Positions 39,065 to 52,000 of a stretch of DNA of 64,000 nucleotides are shown here, in pieces. The notes beneath the pieces are model-generated. The model saw only the letters and a list, made by a program, of their open reading frames with translations, was not told where the DNA came from and searched no databases. The position numbers and the translations under genes were made by a program. Numbering within the stretch: position 1 is the first letter of the stretch; every line of letters starts with the position of its first letter. Source of the DNA: Ptychodera flava (taxonomy: Eukaryota > Hemichordata > Enteropneusta > Ptychoderidae); contig NC_091930.1 of assembly GCF_041260155.1 (NCBI RefSeq), forward strand, positions 42,190,596-42,254,595. The letters run 5' to 3'.

Positions 39065-42000
39065 TTCACAACTTTGGTTTGGCCTGAACCCATTGTGATT
39101 GGTATGATTGTGGACCAGTTCACAGGGAATCGGGGTGAAATTACGTTAAACTTGTAATTGACATATCCATTATGAGCAGACTGCCAGTACAATACTAGAG
39201 GTCTGTACAATTACACGGTATCAACAGTATATTGTTCAGCTCAGTGAAAAAAATATACATAATTTGGCCAACTTTCTGTATACTATTAGGCTATCAAAAC
39301 GTTATTAAAAATCACACCTGTAGTGGAATAGAAACCAGTTATACAAAGAGTACCATATAATATTGGCTAGGCTACACTACAACGATAGAGTGATACACGT
39401 GAGAGATAAAAATGTCTCTTAAAAGGCACAGATTGTTATTGCTTATCACTTTAAAAGTTTAAACATTTTAAACTGAAACAATATGGTAAAACTAACTTCA
39501 AGCAGTATACATCATAATATCAATACATACAAACCAATAATTGATACAGTAAAACACACTGTAAAAAATCCTTCTGTTATGAAGCAGCCAATGTAAACAT
39601 CCTTGACAGACCCAACCCCCCACACTCCCCCACTGTGGGCCTATGTAGGGGATTTGGAAATCAATCTTGTGAAATTTCCTGAATGTCCAATCCCCTGGGG
39701 TAGGGGCAGTCAAGAAAGTTCCAACATGGGGACAGTCATTATAGCATCTATGACACAGTCTCCTGCATAGAGCCCACACAGGTCTGTAAAAAATAAAGCC
39801 ATGGGACCCAAAAGTGAGGTAATTTCCCTCCCCTTTTGGGCTCACTTTCCTGGCAAATACTTATCTATATCCCCAACATTTGTTGTGTATTTCAGAGGTT
39901 CCCCCCTCTGGGGCTTAAACTGACTATCGCACAACTCCATTGTGAAGGCACAATCTGTGTGAGTTTTCGTGACGACAGCAACAACTCCAGGAACACTGGA
40001 ATCAATTTTGGTGTGAAAACGATGGCATCTTCAGAGGCAAAATGCATCGTATTATGAAGCAACTTGAACCATACGGATGATGTTGATTTGTAAAACTGCA
40101 AGATAGTGCATTTCGGGTTTTATTTTTTAAAGATTGTCCAAAGCACTCGTTCAGAATTTTCACACCCCACATCCGACACCGTTCGACAAACAAGATAATA
40201 TAATTTTGCATGTACTGACAGAGATTGACCTCTGAACTGGCTTCAACCAGTAGTAAAATTGGCATAATTCGTCATTCACAAGAGGTCAAAGGTTCCAATG
40301 GAACAGTGTTCCCATTGTGGTTTGTTGACAGGAGGTAAAATCCAATTCACAGATGGTGAACGACTGCCATAAATTTACCTATTTGGTTGTAGGTAGAACA
40401 AAGAACAGTGTAGATGGGAGCTTCACTTTGCAAAGAAACATTTTCACAAAAAAATCAGTCTCTCACCAATTTTTAAACTCAAAATATCTGGAGGACTAGA
40501 CGCATATCTATACCTATAACCGCTACATTGACTTATATACATGATGAGTACTAGGAAAAATATGCCTAAAATTTATCAAAAAAGTTTCAATATGTAAAGA
40601 TTTAGAACAGGAAATCTATTTTGAATTTTTTTCCCTTTGACATTGTATGAAAACAGTCAAAATGATCCATCACATTAGAAGATACTTTATGCAAAGAATG
40701 GATTTAATGGAAGCTAAATGATGTTCAAGAACATTGTTGGTGAGAAACTACCCTTTTCATCATACACAGAAACATGTGTCTGAATCATTCAATTTCTGAC
40801 CTACTAAGTTCAAGGATAGCTCACTGCACTTGCTTTTTTATCCATTAATTCACAAATGAAGGCACTGATTGTAAAGATTTCATCGCACTTATGGCAGTAA
40901 ACGTTTCCAGATTGAAAAGCATTTTGAAAGCAATTGGTCTGTTTCCTTGACAACTGTTCTGCTGTCTTGGTGACATCATCATCACTGAATTTGAGGCATC
41001 ATATCTAATCAAACGCAAGCATGAATCTGATGACGATGTCTTTGCTAGCTGTAAAGTAACTGACACAATTTATACTTTAGTTTCTCTTTTTTGGACTAAG
41101 ATTCCCATCAGTGTCTTTGATAGACTTCTAAAATATTCCCACTGTGTCAAGTTCAACCTTCAAACGCAGCAAATTTCTTACAGAAATGACAGCTATTACA
41201 GTCCAATCTGCATGTCAAGGTCAAAGTCAGCCTGGTACAGTGCACACTGAGCATATAGAAACCCATCAGTTTTATGTGCAGCATTTTCCATAGTGCTTTA
41301 AAATCCTGCACACCAAATCATGGCGCGGCAACTGAAAGACTTCCTTAAGTTATCACCCTCAAAAATTGTCCCCTTGCTCCTGTCTTTGAAATTAGTTTCA
41401 TTTGGTGACCCTCTTTCGGAACAAGTTTGTACATCAAATCAAACTTGGAAAAGGATCACAGTAACAATACGGATTGCTTTGAGCGTTAAAATTGTATACC
41501 CCTCAGATATAAATGGAAAGGGTCAGGGTTTGTGTGTGAGGGGAGGGGGAGGTGAGGCAATCTCTCTCAGCAGCTGTCACTGATTTGCTAACCCCCTTGA
41601 CAACCCTGAGTACTGGAATTTTCCCGTGCCATGATAGATAATTCCCCTACACCTGGAGTGTCAGATAGTTCTGGCAAGTGCCTATATATGTTTACAGTAT
41701 GTTTTGCGAAGCTGTATTTTTACAACTCTGAAAATCTTGGAATTACATACGTACGTACAGAAATCAAATATATGCAAGATGTTTGTGACTTGGGATGCAA
41801 CACAGTTGCCAATTACAATATTAACCCGCCTCCAACCTGGTATTTCTATGAGGCACAAGCCAAATTGAACAAAATTTTGTAAAGAATCATTGTATGTGAG
41901 AAAAAGTATTGACAAAAGTACATTTTACCATTAACCATACTTACATAAAAAAATCAGACGAAAACATTTTCTCAATTAAAGGCAGTCTAAAAGTTACAAA

Positions 42001-42074
42001 TGACCAATATTTTGTATCCATAGTGTTCTGTACAAGATGTAAACAAAAATTAGCATAGGCACTTGTGGTAGAAA
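39065..42074. other. Gene-free stretch and 3' flank of the TPR gene
   Basis: 39065-39140 shares CCCATTGTGATTGG and ACAGGGAATCGGGG with 56353-56433. No coding block with a recognisable domain was found. The 3' untranslated region of the minus-strand TPR gene should lie at the right end. Confidence 0.35.
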
Positions 42075-43619
42075 CTAAGAACTTGATCCAGCTGGCCCTG
42101 GAGTTGAAAGGTAAGGCGCTCTTCCGTCATTTGTTGCCACTCCCGCCTCTATCGCCTTCTTCATCTTCAGCGCCTCCTCGTGATATTTCACAGCTTTCTC
42201 AAAGTCCTTCTGCTTCTCCCACACATTCCCGAGAATCGTCAGCATGGAGGCGAGGCGTTCGTCCACGTATTCCGTGTAATCCGGGTGCAGCCTCTTCCAC
42301 ATGTCCAGCGATTCGATCAGGAAGAGTTGCGCCTTTCCGTAGTTTTCCAGTCGAAAGTACATTTCCCCGAGGTGGCCGAGGGTGACAGCAATATCCTCAT
42401 GCTGAGTGGATTTTCCGTGGATTTCTCTTTCCAGCTTCAGTCTCTCCTCAAGCTTTGCGATGGCGTCATAGTAATTTTTGTCCAGCATGAGTCTTTCGCT
42501 TTCCGCTTTAACCTGTACTAATTTATCTGATGAATAAAAGATAAAAATACTAATGACTTACGGTATGACTTAAGGTAGAATGCACCTTGGGAACAGATAT
42601 TCAGACTCTCAAACTTTTACAATTCTCTTCTGATATAGCAAATGTGGGAGTTCATTTTAAAGCTCTCAGTGAAAGAAAACTTTTAACGCGGTTAGTTTTT
42701 CGAAATTCGAAAATTTTTACTTTTCTCAATAGAGTTAACACAGGGATGGTGGCCATTTTGAATTTCTAATATCGGTAAATCTTGGGTAATTTGTTTCTCT
42801 AGTACTAAAATTTGCTCGGTGACCCCCTATTTTTATTCTTGATTTTGAAAGATAATGATTGAAAGATCCCTTGAGCAAAGTTAGAGGAAAAGTTTAAGTC
42901 TTTCACTTTCGAGGTGCATATACTACCTTAAATCCTATGATTTGGTTGTTGTGCGTTGATGAAGATTGTGTGAAGTGCACGATGTTGTGTCAACGCATCA
43001 AATACTCCATACTAATAGCCTGTCATGCAAGTTAAAGAAAGGAGGGCGTCGTCGGAACTGTGCGTGTGCAACTTTGTTGTTTACAATGTATTTTATGCAT
43101 GATGTCTAGATGCAGCTCGTCAACATACGGTAGCTGTATCATTTAAATTTTACAATATTCATTGTAAACATTTTACCTTCATCTTGCAATCACCGACGTA
43201 CCCCAGATACAGTGTTTACATCGGTCGTAGGGGTCCCTGGCAACCTTTGAGCAGAGTTCTGACGACACCTTCCATTCAATTTACAAAGTCTCTTTCCGGT
43301 TCTTATGTGTCAGTCCAGTTATTTGTTGGAATGCTGCCTTTTAAGAATTTAAACTTGATGAAGCGATGGAAACATATCATTTTTTATTACTAAGTTACCA
43401 GAATAACTCAATATTCCATGCATACCGTACAACCCTTGCCATTATAGCAAGACTAGTTGATTGATTGATTAATTGATTGATACCAAAAAAATAAAAATAT
43501 TTAAATTTCTTACTTCCTGATATTTGTCTCTGACTAGATGCCGCGGGAACCTGTTCGGCCGCTGCTGATCCCACATTGTCTTCTGTCTTCTGATCAAAAC
43601 AGCAGAGCATGCATGCCAT
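42075..43619 (-). CDS. Small TPR-repeat protein, two exons
   Basis: Exon 43514-43619 starts at an ATG (MACMLCCFDQKTEDN) and ends in a phase-1 donor (GTAAG). Exon 42075-42526 starts after TTATTCATCAG and continues the frame. Together they give 185 residues. Residues about 50-155 form three TPR-like helix pairs (VTLGHLGEMYFRLENYGKAQ, LTILGNVWEKQKDFEKAVKY), similar to the TPR-12/kinesin-light-chain type. TPRs are protein-binding scaffolds, so no specific partner can be named. The N-terminal Cys cluster could be lipid-modified, which is inference. An exon at 45759-45930 joins in phase and may be the true first exon. The intron holds a family A copy and a family H copy. Confidence 0.75.
42570..42931 (+). 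mobile_element. Family A MITE, full copy in the TPR-gene intron
   Basis: TTAA at 42570 and 42928. The left end is GGTAGAATGCACCTTGGGAA and the right end CGAGGTGCATATACTACCTTAA. The interior is standard for the family. Confidence 0.85.
43041..43268 (+). mobile_element. Family H MITE, copy 2
   Basis: GGAGGGCGTCGTCGGAACTG at the left is complementary to AGTTCTGACGACACCTTCC at the right. It matches 10061-10289 throughout. Confidence 0.8.
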
Positions 43620-44086
43620 TGCTGTGCAACGTCAAACCTGGCAAGAATTTACGGACAGAGGCGGAACAACAGGGAGAAGTTAGGGAAAAGTTCCAGAGTC
43701 CGAGGGTGTACGCAGAAAAAGGGGTTTAATTGGGAAATGGGGAATATGCTAGTGAAGACAAGTGGTGTGACAGACAGACAAACAGACAGGAGACAGACAG
43801 AGACACAAATGTGAGACACAGGAGTGACAGGAATATAAGAATCAGTCAGGAGAGACAGCTGTGTTCCATAGATCTGAAGATTGAAACGATAAATATTGAA
43901 ATGAATGGAATATTAAGAATGTGTATTCACAAATCTTTTCAAAAAAATCTAACTTCTCATGTGAATACAATTTTGATTTCAGACAATTGGCATTTGCAGA
44001 AAAGGCAACTGTGACATGCCAGAGAATGTTCCAACTGCAATACCAATAAAGAATACCAAAATGGTGTGAGTTGTATCAAAGCTCAC

Positions 44087-44549
44087 TTAAGGTATACTGT
44101 CACTGTAATTTATGCTAATGTATTCATGTAATGACGTATTATGGTAGTGCGCATGTGCAGAATAAAGTATGACTCTCCTCATGCTTGAGACTAGTGAACA
44201 ACGGCCTCCGTCTCTCTCTATACAATACATAGTACATATACTACAAGTGGTGACGAGGATAAAATATCAGTGACCTTAGAGTGCAAAGTGCATTGTTCGC
44301 GCAACGTGTGAGTTGTTTCGAACAAAAACGAGGTTATAATACAATACATAGTACATATACCACAGTCACCTGTTCCAATTTTGCAACAGTTACCATGGAA
44401 AGAGAAAATCTAACCAATCACAGATTTTAAGCGGGTGGCCGCGTTTTAAAAACAGCGCCCTCACATGGGCATTTTGAATACCAAGGAACGCCCCTTTGAC
44501 CGTATATGGGCATATTTAGATTACAGATGACTGTATACTAGTATATTAA
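44087..44549 (-). mobile_element. Family D MITE holding an LTR fossil
   Basis: The left end is TTAAGGTATACTGTCAC; the sequence resumes at 44365 with GTCACCTGTTCCAATTTTGC and runs to a degenerate right end near TTAA at 44546. Apart from the insertion it is the reverse of the copy at 29700-29891. Confidence 0.8.
44104..44364 (+). mobile_element. LTR-retrotransposon fossil, Gypsy-like, incomplete
   Basis: A TG...CA-bounded terminal repeat at 44104-44245 is followed by TGGTGACGAGGAT, a sequence type common just inside the left LTR of Ty3/Gypsy elements. A second LTR end (TACAATACATAGTACATATA) closes the element at 44339-44364. It is flanked by a 5-bp direct repeat GTCAC (44099-44103 and 44365-44369). 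No coding part is present, so it is clearly not whole. It is younger than the family D copy it interrupts. Confidence 0.75.
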
Positions 44550-45758
44550 TGCTAGGTTATACATGTGTTATACAAATATTTTCGGTATATGTAAATTGTG
44601 TATGGGAAAGCATCATATTATTGCAGTCTGGTACCATATGTACAACAGTTACACTAATATATGAACATATTGTACGATTTGCTGATAATACACTCAATAT
44701 GGCGTTTCCAATTTTGCTTACCCCTCACCATATGTCTGATATCATATGAACCATATTTCACACAACAACAGTTATCCTAGATATTTCAGCTATATAAACG
44801 TAAACTAAACACAAGTTTACGAGGTTGGCGGGCAGCCAGATGGATCCGATCATGGTTTACGGACTCAGAGAATCAGAATGGTAAACTCGCAAATTACAAG
44901 TTATAAAGTTTGGTGTCCAGGCATCTCGTCAACTACCTCTGCTGCTCGGGGAGGACAAAAACGCCGTCAATAGCCCGAACACACGACACGTGAGGGGTGT
45001 CAGTGTACGTTACTATAACTTCAGGCACGGGACTCGCCCCCTCCATGGATTAGCTATATGGCAAGCTCATCATATATCAAGTATCTTGGCCATGTTTCGG
45101 AATTGAGGTAGGAAGGGACGTATGGCAATTTGCAAAATACATCATTGTTTCATAAAACACGCGGAACATTCACTTGCAGAAACAAACACAGCGGTTTGGC
45201 CATTCACTGATGCCTCAGAAACCAAGCGACTGAATCGAACAGCACACTCGAGAACACAGTAGACTTTGGACTTCGGTTGGGAATATGTGAGTCACAGCCA
45301 AGCACAGCAAGGAAATCTAGTAGACTCGCGTTTGACTAAAATACCATAATATCTAATAAATACTACATTTATATGCCATTTCAGCTAAAGTGTGATTGAC
45401 ACAAATTTAGATCAACATGCATTTTACACGAACGGGCCGGTCAGATCAGTTTGTATGTGGTCATGAATTTTTAAGGCCCTAACCAATCACCGGGGGACTT
45501 AATCAATTTATCGTTTATTATATCGAGAATAATGCAACACAACACATAGGTATATTTCCACGAGTACGCGAAACAATTTGACCTATAATTATACGTCGAA
45601 ACCCATGGATGCGAAACCATGGTATGTCAGTATGTCACTCGCCAGACCAGCATGAGAAGTGTAGCTATATAAACGCCACGGTACGTGCATGCGGCCCCTC
45701 CCCTTTTCTGTTTTCGACTCTAACCCACCTCAGTGTAATATTTAAAACGTCAACTTAC
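44550..45758. other. Putative first intron of the TPR gene, otherwise gene-free
   Basis: No recognisable coding sequence. A TATA-like GCTATATAAACG lies at 45663-45674, about 375 bp upstream of the PPOX start, but its relevance is unknown. Confidence 0.35.
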
Positions 45759-45930
45759 TGAAAATCCCAATGACAGACTCGATAAATGAAAAGACATCTG
45801 CCGATGGTACGGCGTATCCCTTTGTGTTTGCCAACAGACGTGAATCGCTTTGTTCTGTGTCGTCCCACTGCACTGCAAACATCACTCGCTTGTTGTAAAA
45901 CTGAACCCTGCTTGACCTCGCTCGGTTCAT
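45759..45930 (-). CDS. Possible first exon of the TPR gene, divergent from PPOX
   Basis: A minus-strand ATG at 45930 opens 57 codons (MNRARSSRVQFYNKRVMFAV..) ending at a consensus donor (TTTTCA then GTAAGT) in phase 1. Joining to the exon that begins at about 43621 after TTGCACAG keeps the frame straight into MACMLCC, whereas the competing frame from an ATG 8 bases upstream (45938) hits a stop when joined. No domain is recognised. It could also belong to an unrelated gene or be untranslated. Confidence 0.4.
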
Positions 45931-46047
45931 CGCGCATGATCAATGCAATCTGTAAATATGGCGGCGTCCGTGATGTAGTGGAACACGCAGTTCAGCGTCG
46001 ATTTCCAAACATGTTTCTGTGCTATACGATGTGAGACGACTGTTGAC
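45931..46047. promoter_or_regulatory. Bidirectional promoter region with a YY1-like site and a PPOX upstream ORF
   Basis: The 117 bp between the minus-strand ATG (45930) and the PPOX ATG contain AAATATGGCGGCG at 45954-45966, close to the YY1 consensus AANATGGCGGC that often sits at start sites of housekeeping genes. Its ATG opens a 6-codon ORF (MAASVM, stop at 45976-45978) ahead of PPOX, which could dampen translation if the transcript begins upstream of it. No TATA box is found in this interval. Start sites are inferred, not seen. Confidence 0.5.
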
Positions 46048-49000
46048 ATGTCTGCATCTTCGGTCGTTGTTCTTGGAGGAGGCATAAGTGGTCTGGCATC
46101 TGCATACTACCTAGCGAAATCATCAGCAGCCCGTTTTCAGAAGGTGCGGACGTGGACTGTCCCACGCTTTGCTCTAGCCCTGCGTACAGGTCTGTGTGTT
46201 CCAAGCGTTATACGGCCTCTACCACAGCCCTGCAACGGTCTATGGAGATAACTGACGACTCTGTGGTCCGGATCCGGACCGCAACGAAAAAAAAACGGCC
46301 TTTTTGGCCGAAATTCTACTCTATCAGGGCAAAATCCTTTCCCTGCCTACCTTTACCTCCTAACCGGGCCTACCCCAGAAAAGATGCGATCAACTTGTAA
46401 ACGTCAAAAACCGCTCGTTTTCTGAAACATAACGTACTCGACAAGTTGTTTACCATGGAGATCGCCATTTTGAATCTCGCCAGTTATCTCCATAGACCGT
46501 TGCAGGGCTTTGGTGGAGGCCGTGTAACGCCGGGAACACACAGACCTGTACGCAGGGCTAGCTTTGCTCATTCTGCTGCTGCTGGTAGCTCCATGGTGTA
46601 AGGCCTTGTGATGGACGTTGTCAAGTATGCTGCCACGGAAGTACCTAGCTTGGTACTCCTGTAACAGCACATACTTGACAAGGTGGTCCCATTTGATTTT
46701 TCTTTTTACAAAGCAGTCACAGGGCTGTACGGCTGAGTTTAGGTACAGTCTGTAATTGTAATGTAAAGAGAGTAATCACAGGCCTGCACGTTATGTAGAC
46801 CATGTCATAATGGAGGTAATAGACATTCGTCTAAACTCTATTACCTCCAGGCTCCATGTGTAGTCAAGATCTCAACGTCTTTCGGCCTTCGTCCGACCAC
46901 GGTATGTCAACAACGTCGTTATTTTCGTACGTGTAGACCATAGACGTAAAAAAGACGTCCGTCATGGGACGAAGGCGCAGAAGCCTCAGTCTTGGGGCAA
47001 TACTAGCTCTGTCTAGCTGCATTGATTAAATCAGATGTAGAGTACAGCAACGTCTTTACTTACGTGGTATTCTCTTGCTGTCGCCTCTATACCGCGTAAG
47101 TAAAGACGTCGCCGTGCTCTACATCTGATTTTAATCAGATTGCACAAGCTGCAGTGATGTAGTCAACCTTACGATAGCTAGGGGTTACATCACTGTCTGA
47201 GCTGAACCATGTTCAGTGATGTTAACTTATACCCGATGCCTTTCATCAACTTACCGCCCTGTGTGACTCTAAAAAATAAATCGATGTAAAGTAACAATGG
47301 TGTACAGCTATCGGACGTATCCATAGCAAGCAGAAGAGAGTAGTAATAGGGACTTGCTTATGCTGACTATAATACAAGTTACAACTGTTTTGTGGCTAAT
47401 TGGTTTTCAGATATTGAAATGCTGAGATTGCCTAGGCTACTATGAATGCATACCAGCACCATTGCATCAATGGTGTGTTATGGTTCACGTATAATAGTGA
47501 CATTTACAGGTAAAGAGAGGAAAAATCTAACATACTGTACTTGACACGAAAAGAACTGTAGTACAACCAGCTCTGTTTGGCTTACAAGTCACTGTAAAAA
47601 AGAATGGATAAAATAAATTAACATTGGTAATGACAAAGGGATTTCCCTACATTATAAGCTGTTTCAATAAAACGAGCTAATAATTTTATATTTTCTGATT
47701 CTGTCTAACTACATGTACTACCTGTTTCGTAGTAGTATCATCAAATAGCATTTTCCTTTGGTGAACATAAGCAACAGAAAATTTGTTGCAAGTACACATA
47801 TGAAGTACAAGTATTAATTCCCTGCCTTTGAACTATGTAAGTGACAAAATGCTAATTCACGTATACCCAGGACTGCAAGGTTCCTCAGGAGTCATGAATA
47901 TAGTTTGTATTCTATTTCAGTTGTTCCTTTTGAATGTCAGCATTGCGATATTACACCAACAATCTCAAATTTAATTTTGCACCATGCTATTGAGCTGAGT
48001 AAAACACATTGAATTTCAAGTGTGTGTGGTAACACATGCCAGTTGTACCACTGACATGACTTGTAAATCTTTTTTTTATTCTATCCAAGATAATTCTTCT
48101 AGAGGCCAGCAGTCGGCTTGGTGGATGGGTCAACACAACTGTTAATGAAGATGGCGGTGTCTTTGAACATGGACCACGCAGTATGAGACCCGCTGGGGTG
48201 GTGGGAAGAAACAGCCTGGAACTGGTAAGTGAAAGGGACATAAGCTTTAACTTGTGGCAAGTTTTTCAGTATTCTGCTTCTGTATATCAACTACCGTGTC
48301 TGACCCTAATCCGTTTGTCATGCTGAAATTTCGAGTATTCTTTTTGTCAACACAGCTTGTATGTGTGTAGTGATCATTGTTTATTGTTTACAATGAATTC
48401 TAGTCCGGATTTGAATACAATTTTCAACAATAACAATGGAGATTATACTCATATAGGTTGTGTTGATATGCTAAATACTTGGCATTAAATTACAGTTTAG
48501 GGATTCAATGCAGAAAGTGTAGGGAAACCACAGAACAAAAGTTCTGAAAAAATAGCCAAAAGATACAGCCTATGGAGATTGAATCATGCCAACTAAAGTA
48601 AGCTTTAAGCAAGAAAAGAACTTCAACCTTTTGAACTTTCAACTTTGCACTGAATTTTCTCATTGTTTACAATTGTGTGGAAGGACTGTTACAGGGTTTA
48701 TTTGGTGGGGAAAGAATTAAATTATCATTGTAAAGCCTCTGTCTGCCAGTTAATGTCTCTGGATTACTGGTCGTTTAAAACTTCTTGCATCTTTTATTTT
48801 AGATTTCTGATCTTGGCCTTGCAGACAGCGTTGTTCCTGTACTTCGTGACCACCCTGGTGCAAAGAAACGTTTCATCTATGCAAACCAACAGCTGCATCA
48901 ACTGCCTTCCAGTCTGAAATCACTGCTGACAAGAAGGCCGCCTTTCTCAAAGCCTCTCATTTCACACATTCTCAAAGAACCGTTCATCAAGGAGAAAATC

Positions 49001-52000
49001 CTGGACGATGAAAGTGTTCATGATTTTATCAGGAAAAGGCTGGGCCAAGAGGTAAGATAACACTCTCCTTCTGTGGAGTTTTTTTAGCCCAATCCTAAAA
49101 TACTGACCTAATATATTAACCCTCATCCTGCAAGGCAGTATCACTTCCCTAGATCTGCTGAGTTGGTAAAAAGCGGTGTTGAGCCAAATCTATGTATACA
49201 TGTTTCACCAACTTAGTACTATGTGTTATCGCAGGTTTAGTCAGTAAAATGTATGTTTACAGCAGTGTGTGAAATTAACTTAAAATGCATGCTGGTCCGA
49301 AGGACCAATAGCAAAGGGAATCTACTGGTCCTTCTTGATGTATGTTGGTCCAACAGAAAACTGACAAAAAGCCCTCAAAAATGTACTTTCAATTGAAAAG
49401 AGCTGATAACATGGTACATTATCAGTCTCTCCTACTCTGGTTTTGTTATATAATATTGATACAAATAAATGAACAAATATATATTTAAAATTTAATCTTT
49501 TTTTGCTCAATAATATATGCCATGACTACAGGTAGGTATCACCAAGAACCAGATCTCTATGAAAAAGGTTTTATAGTTCATTCCAAAATTAACATGGGAA
49601 AAAGTCTTTCACATTAGGGGAAGGCTCCATTAACTTTGATGGTACCTGAAACCCGAGTTGCTGCCTGCCAACTCGGGTGACAAACAGAAGACTTTTAATC
49701 CCCAAGGTGTTAATTTTCCATTGTTGCGATTATCTTATCGAGCTGGTGCTATGATAGGAACGTCAGGGCTGTAACGACTCACTCAATACCACGGGCACAC
49801 ACATATGCTTGCACATGGAACTATGTTGACAGGAAAAAGTGAACTGCCCTTTTTCAATGCAAGTAATCTAGTTTATTCTTTAATTTAGGCTCTAAACTAA
49901 GTTTTAGAATTATGGTGAAACAAAATATTGTTCTTCGTTCATTTTCATTCAAGTTTCCTATTTTCGGACGCTTCACTTCAGTAACGCGCATTGATCGTAT
50001 ATGCAAATGTGATCAGCACAGCATGAAACGTTCTTTCCATGTGGCGAGATTTTTCTGCACTTGCAAACAACTTAACGAGTGAGTAAGGACTCCAAGAGCT
50101 GCGCGTATCCTGTGACATTACATCTCGTATGGAGCGAATTTAAGTCAATGAATTGCTAGCCGGATCCGTCTGTAAACAGTATGGCCACTCGTACATATTA
50201 TAAGAAAGGAGAAATAGTAGAGGCAGTTAACGAGGCCGGTCGGCGGACGGCACAATTTTCAGTGATTTAATTCACGGTATTAATTTCACAATAAAACGAA
50301 TTCGCAAGCTTACCATTGATTTTTGGTGATGTTGAATATAATTGAAAAGAGAGCTAAATTCCAGTGTTCATGTTTGATAAAATTCCAAATTGACGACACC
50401 CAACGTCAACCTGTACGACCCCGTATGTGTACAACACAGCTGCAGTCGATTAGTCGATTGTGACACAGTAAGCTTACACATAATGCAATATCGGTCGACC
50501 CACAGTCCCTCTATCCATGCATTTCTGCAGTTGTCTTTCCTATTCTGCTCAGTTAACAGACATGATTTCACAGAATATTACACAGAAAACATATTTTATC
50601 ATATTTGGAGGCACTGAATACTAGCATTGCAAGAGAAAGCGACGACAAATTTTCCGGTTTGATTCCAGCCGTTGCTTGTGCTACGTCAACACACTCGCAG
50701 CGATCAACCCCAGAAATTATCGCACACTATCATCATTTACGATGGGAGAAGGATCACGAAAAACAAACACCGGTTTCAAGATATGATGATTTCTGTCTTC
50801 GTGTCGTAGATAGACGCAGAGAACACTTAATAGAGCCAAAAACAGCGAAAATTCGAGAAAAGCGTACACACAATCGGGGACTGTGGCATGCAGGACAAAC
50901 CCAAGCTACGCATCATCACGTGACTGCCCCTCGTATCGTGGTTTGGCTGTGCGGTCCAGGTGATTGACACCTTTTACAATAGGCGTTTCCAGACCGGTGG
51001 ATAGACAGAGGGGCTGTGGTACGTACGTTTCAAAAGTACGCAAAATGAGACCAAGTAATCGTTTGTTTATTTAGATTTGATCTAAAACCTCCCAAAACCA
51101 ACAGATAAAGTCCTACTCTTACGCAGAAAATCAACGTTTTCAAGCGTAGACTCCCGCGTAGACTTTCCCTTCCGCTTAACCACGGCCCCTCCACAAAACG
51201 CGATGTAGATCTATGATCGACTATGGATGGATTGACGTGGCGTTTCAAAAGTATGAAAAATGAGACTCAGTAACTTTTGGTTGCTTTACATTTGATCAAA
51301 AACCTACCCATCAGACAAGGCCCAACTCTTACGCAGAAAACAAAAGCTCTGAAGCGTCGACTTTCTCTTCCGCGTTTGAGACTTTCTTCTCTTTCGCGTT
51401 TGAGAGAAACAAACGTCGGCTTTATTCGGAAATGGCCGGCTATTGGTGGGCGTAACGTCAGTCCAATGGTAAGCTGCACCCGATGTGAACGTCGGAATAA
51501 TTCGGGCTGTAGTCGGGAAAGCAAGGATGACCTCGAGAGCGATTCCCAGTACAGTACACGTTCGCAGATCGCGGTACTACAGGCTGATACTAGATAGCAA
51601 CAAGTTCACCGCGTAAATTGCTAGACTACATATAGCCACATAGGCTATCTCCGGCTTGCAAGACAACAAATATCAAAATATTATTATCAAAACCAGAATT
51701 TCGGGGCTAGAGAGCGAAGCCGGCCAAAATACGGAAGTTGCTGGTCAATTTGGCCGGCATCCGGCTAAAAATGAACACGCGGATTCAAACAGAGAGGCTT
51801 GTTGCGATGGACAAGTAGCCTTTGGCTTTTGACCAGAAAAATAAGTGAGTGTTCATTGATAATTCAAAGACTGGATCCGTTGACACCAAAGTTTGCTCGT
51901 GACTTTCATTGCATTGCATGCACCTTTCCGCAATGTGAGTCTGAACTGAAATTGAAAGAGTACGTTTTAGTAAAAGTCCTGTTTTGTTGTGCTGATTTTC

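Noticed and set aside
45786-46034. 82-codon plus-strand frame just before PPOX
   Set aside because: Antisense of the candidate minus-strand exon and not in frame with PPOX; the PPOX start at 46048 aligns with the human start.
46152-46670. Overlapping frames on both strands containing YRSVCS and TALQRSMEIT-like peptides
   Set aside because: The shared peptide comes from the two inverted arms of the Mutator-like foldback, not from a gene family.
50605-50967. 120-codon frame in PPOX intron 3
   Set aside because: No recognisable domain or splice context, and it lies between two exons that join perfectly without it.
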